A stretch of DNA of 64,000 nucleotides from Megascapheus bottae (GCA_024803745.1 JANJXV010000024.1:5550106-5614105), one strand, 5' to 3'. Numbered from the stretch's first letter, positions 34,668 to 46,544 are shown. Notes: generated by a model not told the origin, from the letters alone. Numbers and translations: made by a program.

Positions 34668-35195
34668 TAACCAGTTAATTCTTTTTTTTTTAATGTTCAT
34701 TTTTCTTTTTTTAATTTTAGCTTTTTTTAATTTATTTTTTTATTGTAATTAGTAAAAGGGTTACATGATATTTGCCAGATAGAAGGTGCATTAATTCACA
34801 TACATTGATACCCTTTCACATGTCTTGGCACCCATTACCCTCCCCCCCGCACCCCCACCCGTCTTGGTTTTCCCCCCTTCCCTATCAAATTTCAAATATC
34901 CAAATACAAATAAATTCAATATATCAGATAACAAAGTGAGATACTATAACAATATGAGATAACCAAGGGACAGCAAAGGAGATGAGAGACAATGTAGTAC
35001 ATTAAAGGACAACAATCATTCGTTATATGGCTTTTGTTTCAATATCTTGGAGGTCCTTTCAATTAGCTTCATACTATATGGCCTTATGTATCAAGGTTTT
35101 GCTCTATTGCAGATCTCTGCTAGTAGAGCCCAAGGTTTCTACTGATTATGACGAATGAGGGAAACCATTGAGCCTAAGTAACCAGTTAGTTCTTT
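34668..35195 (-). mobile_element. L1 3' end, young type, with 17-bp TSD
   Basis: The body (34685-35178) runs, in rc, from TTAGGCTCAATGGTTTCCCTCATTCGTC through the whole 3' UTR to the A tail. Repeats TAACCAGTTAATTCTTT (34668-34684) and TAACCAGTTAGTTCTTT (35179-35195) differ at one base and form the TSD. Confidence 0.92.
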
Positions 35196-36323
35196 CACTT
35201 TTTTTAAAGGTCACATAGTTACGTATGGAAGGATTCTGAGGAATGTCTCTGAAACTATGACCATAAGAAATAATTGAACATTAGGTCATATATTTAAACC
35301 TATTCTAATTCTTTTTTCTTTATCTGCATTTCAAATGATAAAAAGAAAGGAATTGTAGAAAAGATTCATTGGGTGTATGTATATATATATGCATAGATAT
35401 TCACAAACATATCTATAGATATAATATATAGACACAAACATAGCTAGAGATATGAAACTTGGAATCATGCTACAGTATTAACAACCTAAAATTCAAAGGA
35501 CTTGAGAATATATAACTTCTGTATTTTTTTTACTGATAGTCCCAGTGGTACCACTGAGGCCATCACACTTGACAATCAGTCTTTTTCAAACCTGATCCTA
35601 TCACATGGGATCTGTTAATCAGTCCACCCCAGCTTCATTAATCACGTGGGACAGAGACATGTTCCTTTCTCCAGCAAAAATAGAAACAGATGTGAATTTT
35701 TCATAATTTAAAAGTTATTGTGCCCAACCACTCCCACCACAGACTCCTCTGACAGCATTTTAACTCTCCTCACATGGCAAGAAATATGAAAATCATGGAC
35801 TTTAAGACCCCAATAACATTATTTGCTGGCTTTGTTTTCAAGAAATTAACTCACTTCTTATAGGTAGATTGTATACAATAATTATGAACACCTGATGGAA
35901 TTCTCTCATGATGAAATTAAGTTATGCACATACAATTGTTGGTACATAGCATTTGGCAGAAAGTTGATACAACATAAATGTTTGTGATTTTATTCCACTT
36001 TTACTTCTTTCAGTTCCTGACAGTGATACCAAAAATAATCTTTTCCAATCTGGAAAATATTTTTCAAGTCAGTTAAAGGATGATACTGATTAGATATGAA
36101 CAGATTTATGACTTAATTAAAGTTACACAGAAGATGACCTTATATGAAAGATACTGTCTGCTTATATGAAAATATGTTCTTGAAGTGTTTGTTTACAAAT
36201 GCCTTTCTTATTATAAATGGACAACTCTTAATGCAATGATTTGAAAAACACTGAAAAAATATATATAATGAAAGTATCATGCATTAGATACCAATGTACA
36301 AAGCTCTAGATTTTCTCTGATTG
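35196..36323. other. AT-rich unique sequence
   Basis: Contains a low-complexity TATA/GATA-like stretch at 35376-35435. No gene or repeat family recognised. Confidence 0.4.
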
Positions 36324-36332
36324 TTTTCTATT

Positions 36333-36423
36333 TATATCCATATATTTTTACTGTAATTAATAGAAGGGTTACATTATATTCACCAGAGGGTGCATTACTT
36401 CACATACTCCATACTTCACATAC
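36333..36423 (-). mobile_element. Twin-primed L1 no. 1: 3' segment
   Basis: Last 80 or so bases of a young-type L1 3' UTR on the minus strand (ACTGTAATTAATAGAAGGGTTACATTATATTCACCAG). The junction with the oppositely oriented 5' segment carries a local duplication of ACTTCACATACT (36397-36408 and 36412-36423). Confidence 0.85.
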
Positions 36424-37225
36424 TCTAATAACAACATATGCTGGAGGGGATGTACCCAGGAGGGATCACTACTACACTGTTGGTGGGAGTGCAAACTCCT
36501 TCAACCACTATGGAAAGCAGTATGGCAGTTGCTCAAAAGACTAAATATAGAGCTCCCCTATGACCCAGCAATTCCACTCCTTGGCATTTACCCAATCATC
36601 CAGAAACAAGGACATACTAAAGCCACTAGGCACAACATTGATCATTGCAGCACTCTTTACCATAGCAAAGATATGGAACCAACCCAGATGCCCCTCAGTT
36701 GATGTGTGGATCAACAAGATCTGGTATTTATACGCAAAAGAAGTCTATGCTTCTGTCAGAAAGAACATTGCCCCATTTGTAAGGAAATGGAAAGACTTGG
36801 AAAAAATCATATTAAGTGAAGTAAGCCAGACTCAAAGGAACATAGGTTCAATGGTTTCCCTCATTTGTCATAATCGGAACCTTGAGTTCTCCTAGGAGAC
36901 ATTTACAATAGAACAAAACCTAGATACATAAAGACATATAGTATAATGTTAAATGAAAGGACCTCGAGGATATAGAAATAAAGCCATATAATGAGTGATT
37001 ATTGTCCTTAATGTACCATGTTAATAATGAGTGATTATTTTCCTTAATGTACCATGTTAACTCTCGTCTCTTTTGCTGCCCTTGGTTATTTCATACTGTT
37101 ACAATATTTCACCTTGTTAGTTGATATATTTTATATGTGCTTAATTGGTTATTTGAAATCAGATAGGGAAGGGGGGAAAACAAGCTGAGGGGTGGGGTTG
37201 GGGGGAAGGAAATGGGGACCAAGAC
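36424..37225 (+). mobile_element. Twin-primed L1 no. 1: inverted 5' segment
   Basis: Sense-oriented L1 from CTAATAACAACATATGCTGG (ORF2 Cys-rich region) to GGGGACCAAGAC in the 3' UTR. In L1 coordinates its right end lies about 20 bases before the start of the 3' segment at 36333-36413. It is therefore the 5' part of the same insertion, inverted, as twin priming predicts. It encodes broken ORF2 C-terminal sequence (36560-36895). Confidence 0.85.
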
Positions 37226-37632
37226 TTTTTCTGTATTTTTTATATTTTTATTGTGATTAATAGAAGGGATACATTATATTCACCAGATAAAAGGTGCATA
37301 ACTTCACAAACATTGATACCCTTCTCATGACATCTTCCCCATTTCCCTCCCAACCTCCTCCCGCTTGTCTTGATTTCCCCCTTCCCTATCCAATTTTAAA
37401 TAACCAATTAAGAACATATAAAATATATCAGATAACAAGGTGAAAAATTGTAACAATATGAGATAACCAAGGGATGACAAAAGAGATGAGCTATAACATA
37501 GTACATTAAGGATAACAATCACTCATTATATGGCTTTTGTATCCTTATCCTGGAGGTCCTTACATGGAACAGTCCTCAGTATAATAAAGGCTGTGTATGG
37601 CAAACCCACAGCTAATATTTTTCTGTATTTTT
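37226..37632 (-). mobile_element. Twin-primed L1 no. 2 with 15-bp TSD
   Basis: The 3' segment (minus strand, about 37241-37561) is a young-type 3' UTR. It is followed by a short plus-strand ORF2 piece (about 37564-37617, CCTCAGTATAATAAAGGCTG, the same RT-domain sequence as 54382-54401). The perfect repeat TTTTTCTGTATTTTT at 37226-37240 and 37618-37632 encloses both. The 3' segment in one orientation and the ORF2 piece in the other fit twin priming. It inserted exactly at the right end of L1 no. 1. Confidence 0.88.
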
Positions 37633-38569
37633 AAAGAAGAACTTTCGCTCTCTCATCTGATGTGGAACTAGATTAGCTGCCATCAAATATTCAAGTTGTT
37701 AAAATTTATAGAAAATGATGATAATTATACCTAGGTTCTATTTGGCATTTTTTTTCCTTCCAAGTGACTTTTATCTCAAAGTGTTTTCACTACTCTCTAA
37801 AATGCTGTGGCAATGAAAATGCTCTTGCAGTGTTCCCAGGATGCTGTCAGTGTGACTTTGTAGTAAATAACATTATAATGTCAATGCATGACTCAGTAAG
37901 TGACAGTGTGTCAAGGATGCACTCAGCATGCTTGCATCATAAATTCAATGGAAAATGCATATTTATGAGGCCTTCTTAGGATGTCAGAAGAGAGTAATGC
38001 AGATGTGGTATTACTGGGAGAAAAGAAATCAATTCAGAAACTTTGTTAAAGATGATGTAAACCCTATGGAGTAAAGGCATTTGCAAACCATGACAGTCAA
38101 AATGCCTTCAGATGGCAAGGTGTTATTGTGTCTCCTATGACAACTTTGCGGGCTGCCCAAAGCACATGTACTGTGTCTTGAGAAGGTCAATATACTTGGA
38201 TCATAACCTCTTTCACTCTGGGAGTACTGATAATGCTGAATGATTTCTATTTTTTAATTAAAGAACTGCTATCTTTGAAGATTCTTTTCCTTCCAATTTG
38301 CTATGTCCTAACAAACATTAGATTAAGATTTTTAGATGCTGATTACCCATAGGTGAAACAGGAATATGTATGAAGAATCCACTAATACTTGGATTTCTTT
38401 TATTGAAAAAGGTAAATCATTTGGTTTAAAATTGAAAGGATCAAAGCTACAAGGCAGAATTAACAACTTTTCTTTAGTATCCTTCCTTCCCTTCTAAACG
38501 TTGCTTAAAACCCTCTCTCATCTTATTTCATGACCCTCTGACATTTCTGTGATGTAGTCTCTCAAACAT
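37633..38569. other. Unique sequence
   Basis: No gene or repeat recognised. A 71-codon ORF at 37764-37979 has no known motif. Confidence 0.4.
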
Positions 38570-38657
38570 TTTTGCCTTAACTGGTCTTGAATGTTGATCC
38601 TTCAGACCTCAGACTCCAGAAAAGCTAGGATTAGAGACATGAGCCACTGTATCTGAA
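38570..38657 (-). repeat. Old B1-like SINE monomer
   Basis: In rc: CAGATACAGTGGCTCATGTC, CTAATCCTAGCTTTTCTGGAGTCTGAGG and CAAGACCAGTT. These are 7SL/B1 order without a Geo or ID half. Confidence 0.65.
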
Positions 38658-39383
38658 CATTCCCTCCCATATTTCTTTTGCTTATAAGTCAAAAACGTTT
38701 AGTTTTCTTTTCTGGTATATGATCAAGGGACTTAACCCCTTGGAACACACATTTGGTTTAATTTTCTTATTCCTGGATGAATGGTAATATTAAATTTTAA
38801 AAAAGTGTCACCAAGTAATGTAGAAATGAATAATGTAGCAAGAAAGAAATAAAACTAAAATGCTTTGCTTGGAAAATTCTGCAGTTGAAAACTATTTCCA
38901 GGTAATCTAAAGAAAAACACTAACCAGTCCATTTCCTAAAGTATAAAAGTAAGCAGTAATAGAATTTTAGGAGGTAGGCCATAAAGTTTTCATGTTATAT
39001 ATTCTAATCTTAAGCATGACAAACTGAATGATTAAGTATCAAAGATAAATTCGGCATTAACATTTGTAAAATTATAGAACTAAGGCTTAATGATATTTTG
39101 TCTCAGAAGACTTTTTTAACAAATATATTTCAAATTAAACAATCAATTATAACTGTTCATTTAGTTCCTCATAATTAGTAAGATCTTGAGTAAGATTGCT
39201 AGATAGCATTGTGTTTGTTTATTTAACAATTGATAAAAACTCACAATGCTTTACAAGAAAAGTATTATTAATGAATAAGAAAATACTCATGTAATAAATT
39301 AAGTATTAATATTTCTTATGCAATAAATTATCAGTTCATTGTAATATTTTTATATTTTATAAGGAATACTAAATTTAAATATC
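38658..39383. other. AT-rich unique sequence
   Basis: No gene or repeat recognised. Confidence 0.4.
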
Positions 39384-39609
39384 TGAATTTTCTTTTTTTT
39401 TTTTGCCAGTCCTGGGCATGAGCTCAGGACCTGAGCACTATCCCTGGATTTTCTCAAGGCTAGGGCTCTCCCACTTGAGACACAGCACCACTTCTGGTTT
39501 TTTTTTTATGTATGTGGTACCAAGGAATTGAACCCAGGTCTTTATGAATGCTAGGCAAGCACTCTACCACTAGGCCAAATTCCTGGCCCCAGCATATGAA
39601 TTTTCTTTT
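39384..39609 (-). repeat. IDL-Geo SINE with 13-bp TSD
   Basis: Minus-strand body about 39397-39596: GGGGCCAGGAATTTGGCC head, GGGTTCAATTCC B box, Geo half, poly-T tail. The repeat TGAATTTTCTTTT at 39384-39396 and 39597-39609 is the TSD. Confidence 0.92.
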
Positions 39610-40435
39610 GACTAGATTATAGTATAAAGATGATTCAGACTAGAAATCTCCCAAAATGTTAAGAGTTCATCAATCAGACTGTGTGCCATGGTAGACTCAT
39701 GCACATAAAAAGCAAGGTCATAGGCTGAAATACAGTTTCACCACATTTAAATGTTAAGTAAGCAAGTAGTTACTGTGAACCCAGAAATTAGCAATTATTA
39801 TGTGGCAGTTTTCCCACTTAGCACTTCTTAAAAAATCTTCATTGATAATGAAGTGATCACATCCATAGTGTTATCTCTAGGCCTCAGGATAACAGCACAC
39901 TTTTGGGAAAGGCAATGATGCATTTCTGTGTGGTACAGCTCCATATTACACTCTATCAGAATCTCCCATGGAGCTTCTCCAGACTATTTTTAAATTCATT
40001 CACTTCAAGATGATTATATTTGAATATTACTTCTAGCTATATTTTTCCCAGGCAGGCTTTTTTTCATCTATGACTTATATGGGGGGAGCACTGACTTTGC
40101 ATGTACAGATTCATTTCTTTCTAAAAATGCCAAAAAATTTGAATTTCTAAAGTAGTTATAACAATTTATTTCCAACTACTAATATAGAGAATATTGCCTT
40201 CTAGTCTACAGCTATCCTATCATTTTTAATGATATCTTTTAAAATGCTTTGATATTAAAATATTTTTCATTGGCAAATCATAGCTGTTAACAATTATGAG
40301 GTACTATGTTATGCATTTATATGTGTGGAAGACTATGTCAAGCTAATTAATAAATCCATCACCTTAAGCACAATATGGATATCAGCTGATGAGCAGAAAA
40401 TTAAATAATAAAAAAACTAAAAAATGTAAGTTGTG
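39610..40435. other. AT-rich unique sequence
   Basis: No gene or repeat recognised. Confidence 0.4.
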
Positions 40436-40634
40436 ACCAGGAGTTTTGCCTAGTGGTAGAGTGCTTGCCTAGGATGCATGAAAGACATGGGTTCAATTCC
40501 TCAGTACTATATACATAGATAAAAGCTGCAAGTGGTGCTGTGGCTCAAGTGGTACAGCTCTAGTCTTCAGAAAGCCAAAGGATAGTGCTCAGGCCCTGAG
40601 TTCAAGGCCCAGGACTGGTAAAAAAAAAAAAAAG
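40436..40634 (+). repeat. IDL-Geo SINE (older copy)
   Basis: GACCAGGAGTTTTGCCTAGTGGTAGAGTGCTTGCC head, GGGTTCAATTCC B box, Geo half and a 14-base A tail. Scattered substitutions; no clear TSD. Confidence 0.88.
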
Positions 40635-40899
40635 GAAAATTTAAAATTTGAAAATATACAATCAGATAACTGTTTTTGTCTAAGATTGCAAGGGGATGTA
40701 CTATATATTCTAATTGCTTGAAAAGCTTTTATATTTAGACCTAAAATATATTTAAATAATCTATTGTATATTTATATATGGTTGTCTTATTTTAGCAACA
40801 GTTTAGAAAGAAATTTTCCTATATGTATATCTTTGCATAGTTTATTATCTAAAGGTATAATTGTTTTAGTGAATTGCTGTTTTATTTATCTGAAAGGTG

Positions 40900-41010
40900 T
40901 TACATTGCTTGACTATTATAACTTTGAAGTTTAAGGTCAGAGAGTCTCTAATTTGTGCCTCTAATTTCATATACTTGAGTCACTAATTTGGCTCTTATTT
41001 TTAATTGTTT
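40900..41010 (-). mobile_element. Possible ancient L1 ORF2 trace
   Basis: ATTATAACTTTGAAGTTTAAGGTCAG followed by CTAATTTGTGCCTCTAATTT loosely matches the antisense ORF2 block seen at 4820-4870. Weak. The remainder of 40635-41019 is unrecognised AT-rich DNA. Confidence 0.3.
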
Positions 41011-41019
41011 GGCATCTAT

Positions 41020-42817
41020 AAGATATTATTAATGCATCCCAATGTCATTCTTTAAAGAAATAGAAGAGGCAATCCAAAATTTCATATGGAATAATGAAAG
41101 ACTCCGTATAGCAAAAACACTTCTTAGCAGAAAGAACAGCGCTGGAGGAATTTCAATTCCAAACTTTAGACTCTATTACAGAGCTATAATTATCAAAACA
41201 GCTTGGTACTGGCACAGGAACAGGCCTGAATACCAATGGAATAGAACTGAGGACCCAGATATTAAACCACAGACCTATGGCCACCTAATCTTTGACAAGG
41301 GAGCCAAAAAAATAGAATGGAAGAAAGACAGCCTCTTCAACAAGTTGTGCTGGCAGAACTGGTTAAGCACCGGCAGAAAACTAAAGCTGGATCCTTCTTT
41401 GTCACCTTGCACTAGAATTAACTCCAAATGGATCAAAGACATGGAGGTAAAAGCTGACACACTGAAAACTCTACAGTAAGGAATAGGAGATACACTAGGC
41501 CTCCTTGGCACAGGTCGAAACTTTCTTAATAAGGACCAAGAATCACAATAAATCAGAGAAAGGCTGGATAAGTGGGACTGCATTAAACTGCAGAGCTTTG
41601 TATGGCAAAGGACATAGCTAGTAAACAAATCAGGAAGCCTACAGAGTGGGAGAAGATCTTCACCAACCAAACAACAGACAAAGGCCTCATATCTAAAATA
41701 TATCAACAACTCAATAAATTGAATCACTCCAAAACTAACCACCAAAGTAACAACCATCCTATTAAAAAATGGGCCAAAGACTTAAAGAGAGTCTTCTCTG
41801 AAGAAGAAACAAAAATGGCCTATAGACACATGAAGAAATGCTCAACATCTCTGGTCATAAAAGAAATGCAAATCAAAACAACTCTTAGATTCCACCTCAC
41901 TCCAGCTAGAATGGCCAGGATCAGGAAAATGAATGACAACAGATGCTGGAGGGGATGTGGCCAGGAGGGATCACTACTACATTGTTGGTTGGAGTGCAAA
42001 CTCGTTTAACCACTATGGAAAGCAGTGTGGCAGTGCCTCAAAAGGCTAAAGATAGAACTCACCTATGACCCAGCAATTCCACTACTTGGCATTTACCCAA
42101 CCACCCAGAAACAAGGACATACTAAACCCACTAGCACAACAATGTTCACTGCAGCACTATTCACCATAGCAAAGATATGGAACCAACCTAGATGTCCCTC
42201 AGTTGATGAGTGGATCAACAAGTTGTGGTATTTGTACACAATGGAATTCTATGCTGCTGTCAGAAAGAATGACATCGCCCCATTTGTTAGGAAATGGAAA
42301 GACTTAGAAAAAATCATATTAAGTGAAATAAGCCAGACTCAAAGGAACTTAGGCTCAATGGTTTCCCTCAGTTGTCATAATCAGTAGAAACCTTGGGCTC
42401 TACTAGCAGAGATTTGCAATAGAGCAAAATCTTGATACATAAGGACATATAATGTGAAGCTAATTGAAAGGACCTCCAGGATAGTGAAACAAAAGCCATA
42501 CAATGAATGATTGTTGTCCTTAATGTACTATGTTGTCTCTCATCTCCTTTGCTGTCCCTTGGTTATCTCATATTGTTATAGTATCTCACTTTGTTATCTG
42601 ATATATTGAATTTATTTGTATTTGGATATTTGAAATTTGATAGGGAAGGGGGGAAAACCAAGACGGGTGGGGGGTGTGGGGGGGGAGGGAAATGGGTACC
42701 AAGACATGTGAAAGTGTATCAATGTATGTGAATTAATGCACCTTCTATCTGGCAAATATCATGTAACCCTTTTACTAATTACAATAAAAAAATAAAAAAA
42801 AGATATTATTAATGCAT
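41020..42817 (+). mobile_element. 5'-truncated L1, 1.76 kb, perfect 18-bp TSD
   Basis: The body (41038-42799) covers the ORF2 segment downstream of the RT domain, the complete young-type 3' UTR and an A-rich tail with AATAAA motifs. The perfect 18-bp repeat AAGATATTATTAATGCAT at 41020-41037 and 42800-42817 suggests it is among the youngest L1 insertions here. The 3' UTR polypurine tract at 42641-42690 has an unusually dense set of G runs. The ORF2 remnant is described separately. Confidence 0.95.
41042..42387 (+). pseudogene. L1 ORF2 C-terminal pseudogene
   Basis: This is the C-terminal third of the L1 endonuclease/reverse transcriptase, lacking endonuclease and RT through 5' truncation. In order it shows [16 protein letters not shown], the [16 protein letters not shown] block, [28 protein letters not shown] and [20 protein letters not shown]. 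It then meets a TAA at 41477-41479 where other copies have GAA. A second in-frame TAA follows shortly, then a one-base loss near 41600. The next open piece (41602-42009) carries [18 protein letters not shown] and the Cys-rich [15 protein letters not shown] block. A stop interrupts at 42007, and the last piece ends at the normal ORF2 stop after SCHNQ. Non-functional. The first stop is shared with the 46-kb copy. Confidence 0.93.
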
Positions 42818-44009
42818 ACATATTGTTTAGAAAAGAAGTCATAGAGATTTTTTAAAAAATTCTGCTTGAAGAATAGATAAATTTAGGGAAAATTTTGTAT
42901 ATTACGTGAGTCTTTCTCTTTCATGTATACCTATTCCAATTATTTATATCATCTATAATTTGTCTTAGAAATATAGGGTCATTTTTGATTGGTAAGATTA
43001 CTCACTTATTCTAATGCTACAAAACAAACAACCCCAATATTTAGACTGAAATAAAATGCTTACTTTGCATCTGGATCTGTCATTTGGCCAAGCTCAAAGT
43101 AAACAACACGTTGCTTCATTTCTCATTAATTGTGAGGTCTTCAAAGGTGGAGGAAGAATTCATCACTTATCTTTCCATTGGTTCTGCCTAACAGCTATGA
43201 TATCATCTGAGGCTATTTGCCAGAATGTGGTTATGTATGTCTTTTCTGTGTGATGCAGTTTTAGTGGTTTTATGAACTGTTTTGGTTGTTCTGTAGTATC
43301 ACTATTTTAATGCTCTAGATGTGAATATGTAAACCTTTCCTTATAGAGAAAATATAACAAATCTATTTCTGTGAGAAGCAGAGTCAAAACTGAATTGTAA
43401 AAGGGTTTTAATATAGATGCATTGTGAACTTGTAGGGAAATAAATTCTGCTTTGGCCAATATGCAGATCATTTATATATTATTATATATTTGATAATTTT
43501 TGCTATTCTTTGTAATGCTTATAACATTTTCTTTTCATTTTTTATTTCCTAGTCTGCTATTTCCGTGGCATAAGAGGTTGCAAAATATAAGCATTGTTTT
43601 CTATAGCATTTGGTACATTTGCAAACATATTTATCTGTTAGAATGGAATGAAAATAGACACACAATGAATAATGGAAAGTCAGTGGGAATTTTATCAATT
43701 TTGAAAAGACATTTTAATGATGCTAGGATCACTTCTAGAAAGTTGCCTCATTTGTCTCCATGTGCTAGACTCTTGTCACCAATTTTAACCATTATTTATT
43801 TTTTTGATAGAAAGGAATATTTGCTATGTTCCTTGTCAGAGATCCTAGAAAAAGAATTTTGCATATAGGCATAGGTTTATATGTTACAAATAATTGAAAA
43901 TCATTTTCCTTTCAGGCTGAGAAATACTAAGAATCCCCCATTTCTGACATTTGAGGTATGCCCCTATTATTTCAATAATGCGTCTGAGAACATGTCTTGA
44001 TAACTTTTC
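42818..44009. other. AT-rich unique sequence
   Basis: No repeat recognised. A 122-codon ORF at 43500-43868 is rich in F/L/I, has no recognisable domain, and is treated as chance. Confidence 0.4.
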
Positions 44010-44092
44010 CTTAGGTTGGTCTCAAACTTCTAATCATCTTCCTCCAGTTTCTGAGTACTTGGCATTACAAGTGTGCATTGTTACTTCTTTTG
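44010..44092 (-). repeat. Old B1-like SINE monomer
   Basis: In rc: CAATGCACACTTGTAATGCC, AGTACTCAGAAACTGGAGGAAG and AGTTTGAGACCAACCTAAGG. B1/Alu order, diverged, with no ID or Geo partner. Confidence 0.65.
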
Positions 44093-44504
44093 TGATGAGA
44101 AAATTAATTGATACATAACCATAGCATTAAATACATTCAATTACAGAGTTTGATTTTGATTGACTACAGTAAGAAAAAGATGTCAATCATTTGTCAGAAA
44201 TTACTTCTTTTTGATGTGCTGTAATAACTACAGTCTATGTTTTGTGACATTGAAGTATAAAAATAACATTTTAATAGTTACGTATTAAAATTTTCAATTC
44301 AATGTATTTTGAAACATCTGTGTAACATCCAGACAAATGCAAATCCCTTTCTTGGCACTGATTGAACACGTGAATAGAGTAGAGTGACTACCTCAATGTT
44401 GAACATTAAAATTATTCATATGATAATTGTTCAGATATGAGTTACTCTGTGTTGCCTGATGTTCCTTCTAGTGAGCAATTAATTGTATTGGCAAACAACT
44501 CAGC
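44093..44504. other. AT-rich unique sequence
   Basis: No gene or repeat recognised. Confidence 0.4.
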
Positions 44505-44515
44505 TATGATTTTGT

Positions 44516-45616
44516 TTTTGTTTTTTTTATTGTAATTAATAAAAGGGTTACATGATATTTGCCAGATAGAAAGTGCATTAATTCACATACATTGATACCC
44601 TTTCACATGTCTTGGTACCGATTACCCTTACCCCCACCACACCCCCCGTCTTGGTTTTCCCTTCTTCCCTATTGAATTTCAAATAACCAAATACAAATAA
44701 ATTCAATATATCAGATAACAAAGTGAGATACTGTAAAAATATGAAATACCCAAGGGACAGCAAAGGAGATGAGAAATAACATAATACATTAAGGACAACA
44801 GTCATTCGTTATATGGCTTTTGTTTCAATATCCTGGAGGTCCTTTCAATTAGCTTCATACTATATGGCCTTATGTATCTAGGTTTTGCTGTATTGCAGAT
44901 CTCTGCTAGTAGAGCCCAAGGTTTCTACTGATTATGACAAATGAGGGAAACCATTGATCCTAAGTTCCTTTGAGTCTGGCTTATTTCACTTAATATGATT
45001 TTTTTCTAAGTCTTTCCATTTCCTAACAAATGGGTCGATGTCATTTTTTTCTGACAGCAGCATAGAATTCCATTGTGTACAAATACCACAACTTGTTGAT
45101 CCACTCATCAACTGAGGGACATCTAGGTTGGTTCCATAACTTGGCTATGGTGAATAATGCTGCAATGAACCTTGTTGTGGTAGTGGATTTAGTATGTCCT
45201 TGTTTCTGGGTGGTTGGGTAAATGCCAAGTAGTGGAATTGTTGGGTCATAGGCGAGTTCTATGTTTAGCCTTTTGAGGCACTGCCATATTGCTTTCCATA
45301 ATGGTTGAATGAGTTTGCACTCTCACCAACAGTGTAGTAGTGATCCCTCCTGGCCACATCCCCTCCAGCATCTGTTGTCATTCGTTTTCCTGATCCTGGC
45401 CATTCTACCTGGAGTGAGGTGGAATCTTAGAGTTGTTTTGATTTGCATTTCTTTTATGACCAGAGATGTTGAGCATTTCTTCATGTGTCTATAGGCCATT
45501 TTTGTTTCTTCTTCAGAGAAGACTCTCTTTAAGTCTTTGGCCCATTTTTTAATGGGATGGTTGTTACTTTGGAGATTAGTTTTGGAGTGATTCAATTTTT
45601 TGAGTTGTTGATATAT
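44516..45616 (-). mobile_element. Twin-primed L1 no. 3: 3' segment
   Basis: From the A tail at 44520 through the young-type 3' UTR and the ORF2 C-terminus up to the antisense of ATATATCAACAACTC at 45616. Flanks TATGATTTTGT (44505-44515) and TATGATTTTTGT (46545-46556) form an imperfect TSD enclosing this segment and its inverted partner. Encodes antisense ORF2 pieces only. Confidence 0.92.
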
Positions 45617-46543
45617 GAGAGGAACGAGGCAATAATCAGGAAAGCAACTCCTTTCACAATAGCCTCAAAGAAAATAAAGTACCTAGGAATTAGCTTAACT
45701 AAGAATATAAAGGACCTTTTTGATGAAAACTTTAAAACCCTAAAAAAGGAAATTAAAGCACAACTAAGGAAATGGAAAAACCTCGCATGCTCCTGGATTG
45801 GAAGAACCAACATTGTGAAAATGACCATCTTGCCAAGGGCTATCTACAAATTCAACGCAATACCCATCAATATCCCAATGGCATTCTTTAAAGAAATAGA
45901 AGAGGCAATTCAAAATTTCATATGGAATAATAAAAGACGCCGTAAAGCAAAAACACTTCTTAGCAGAAAGAACAGCGCTGGGGGAATTTCAATTCCAATC
46001 TTTAGACTCTATTATAGGGCTATAATTATCAAAACTGTTTGGTACTGGCAAAAGAACAGGCCTGAAGACCAATGGAATAGAATTGAGGACCCAGATATTA
46101 AACCACAGACCTATGGCCACCTAATCTTTGACAAGGGAGCCAAAAAAATAGAATGGAAGAAAGATAGCCTCTTCAACAAGTTGTGCTGGCAGAACTGGTT
46201 AAGCACCTGCAGAAAACTAAAGTTGGATCCTTCTTTGTCACCTTGCACTAGAATTAACTCCAAATGGATCAAAGACCTGGAGGTAAAAGCTGACACACTG
46301 AAAACTCTACAGTAAGGAATAGGAGATACACTAGGCCTCCTTGGCACAGGTCGAAACTTTCTTAATAAGGACCAAGAATCACAACAAATCAGAGAAAGGC
46401 TGGATAAGTGGGACTGCATTAAACTGCAGAGCTTTTCTATGGCAAAGGACATAGCTAGTAAATTAATTAAGAAGCCTACAGAGTGGGAGAAGATCTTCAC
46501 CAACCAAACAACAGACAAAGGCCTCATATCTAAAATATATCAG
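45617..46543 (+). pseudogene. L1 ORF2 fragment with shared nonsense codon
   Basis: Best preserved ORF2 stretch in the window. From 45618 it reads [25 protein letters not shown], followed by [59 protein letters not shown] and [17 protein letters not shown] up to KTLQ. A TAA then stands at 46313-46315, as in the 41-kb copy. Beyond the stop the frame stays open through GIGDTLGLLGTGRNFLNKDQ and [15 protein letters not shown] to the inversion edge. This is the region between RT and the Cys-rich tail; endonuclease and catalytic RT motifs are absent. The ATG at 45557 of the 252-codon ORF lies in the inverted antisense part, so its first 20 residues are not L1 protein. Confidence 0.9.
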
Positions 46544-46544
46544 G
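45617..46544 (+). mobile_element. Twin-primed L1 no. 3: inverted 5' segment
   Basis: Sense L1 from GAGAGGAACGAGGCAATAATC in the ORF2 RT/thumb region to CTAAAATATATCAG at 46543. Its right end and the start of the 3' segment share ATATATCA, an 8-base overlap. Together they reconstitute a continuous L1 region split and inverted at that point. Confidence 0.92.

Noticed and set aside
43500..43868. 122-codon ORF on the plus strand
   Set aside because: Composition is F/L/I-rich from T-rich DNA, with no motif or splice context that supports a gene.
45557..46315. 252-codon ORF, the longest in the window, as a novel gene
   Set aside because: It crosses a twin-priming inversion: the first 20 codons are antisense L1 and the rest is ORF2. 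It is an L1 fragment, not a new gene.
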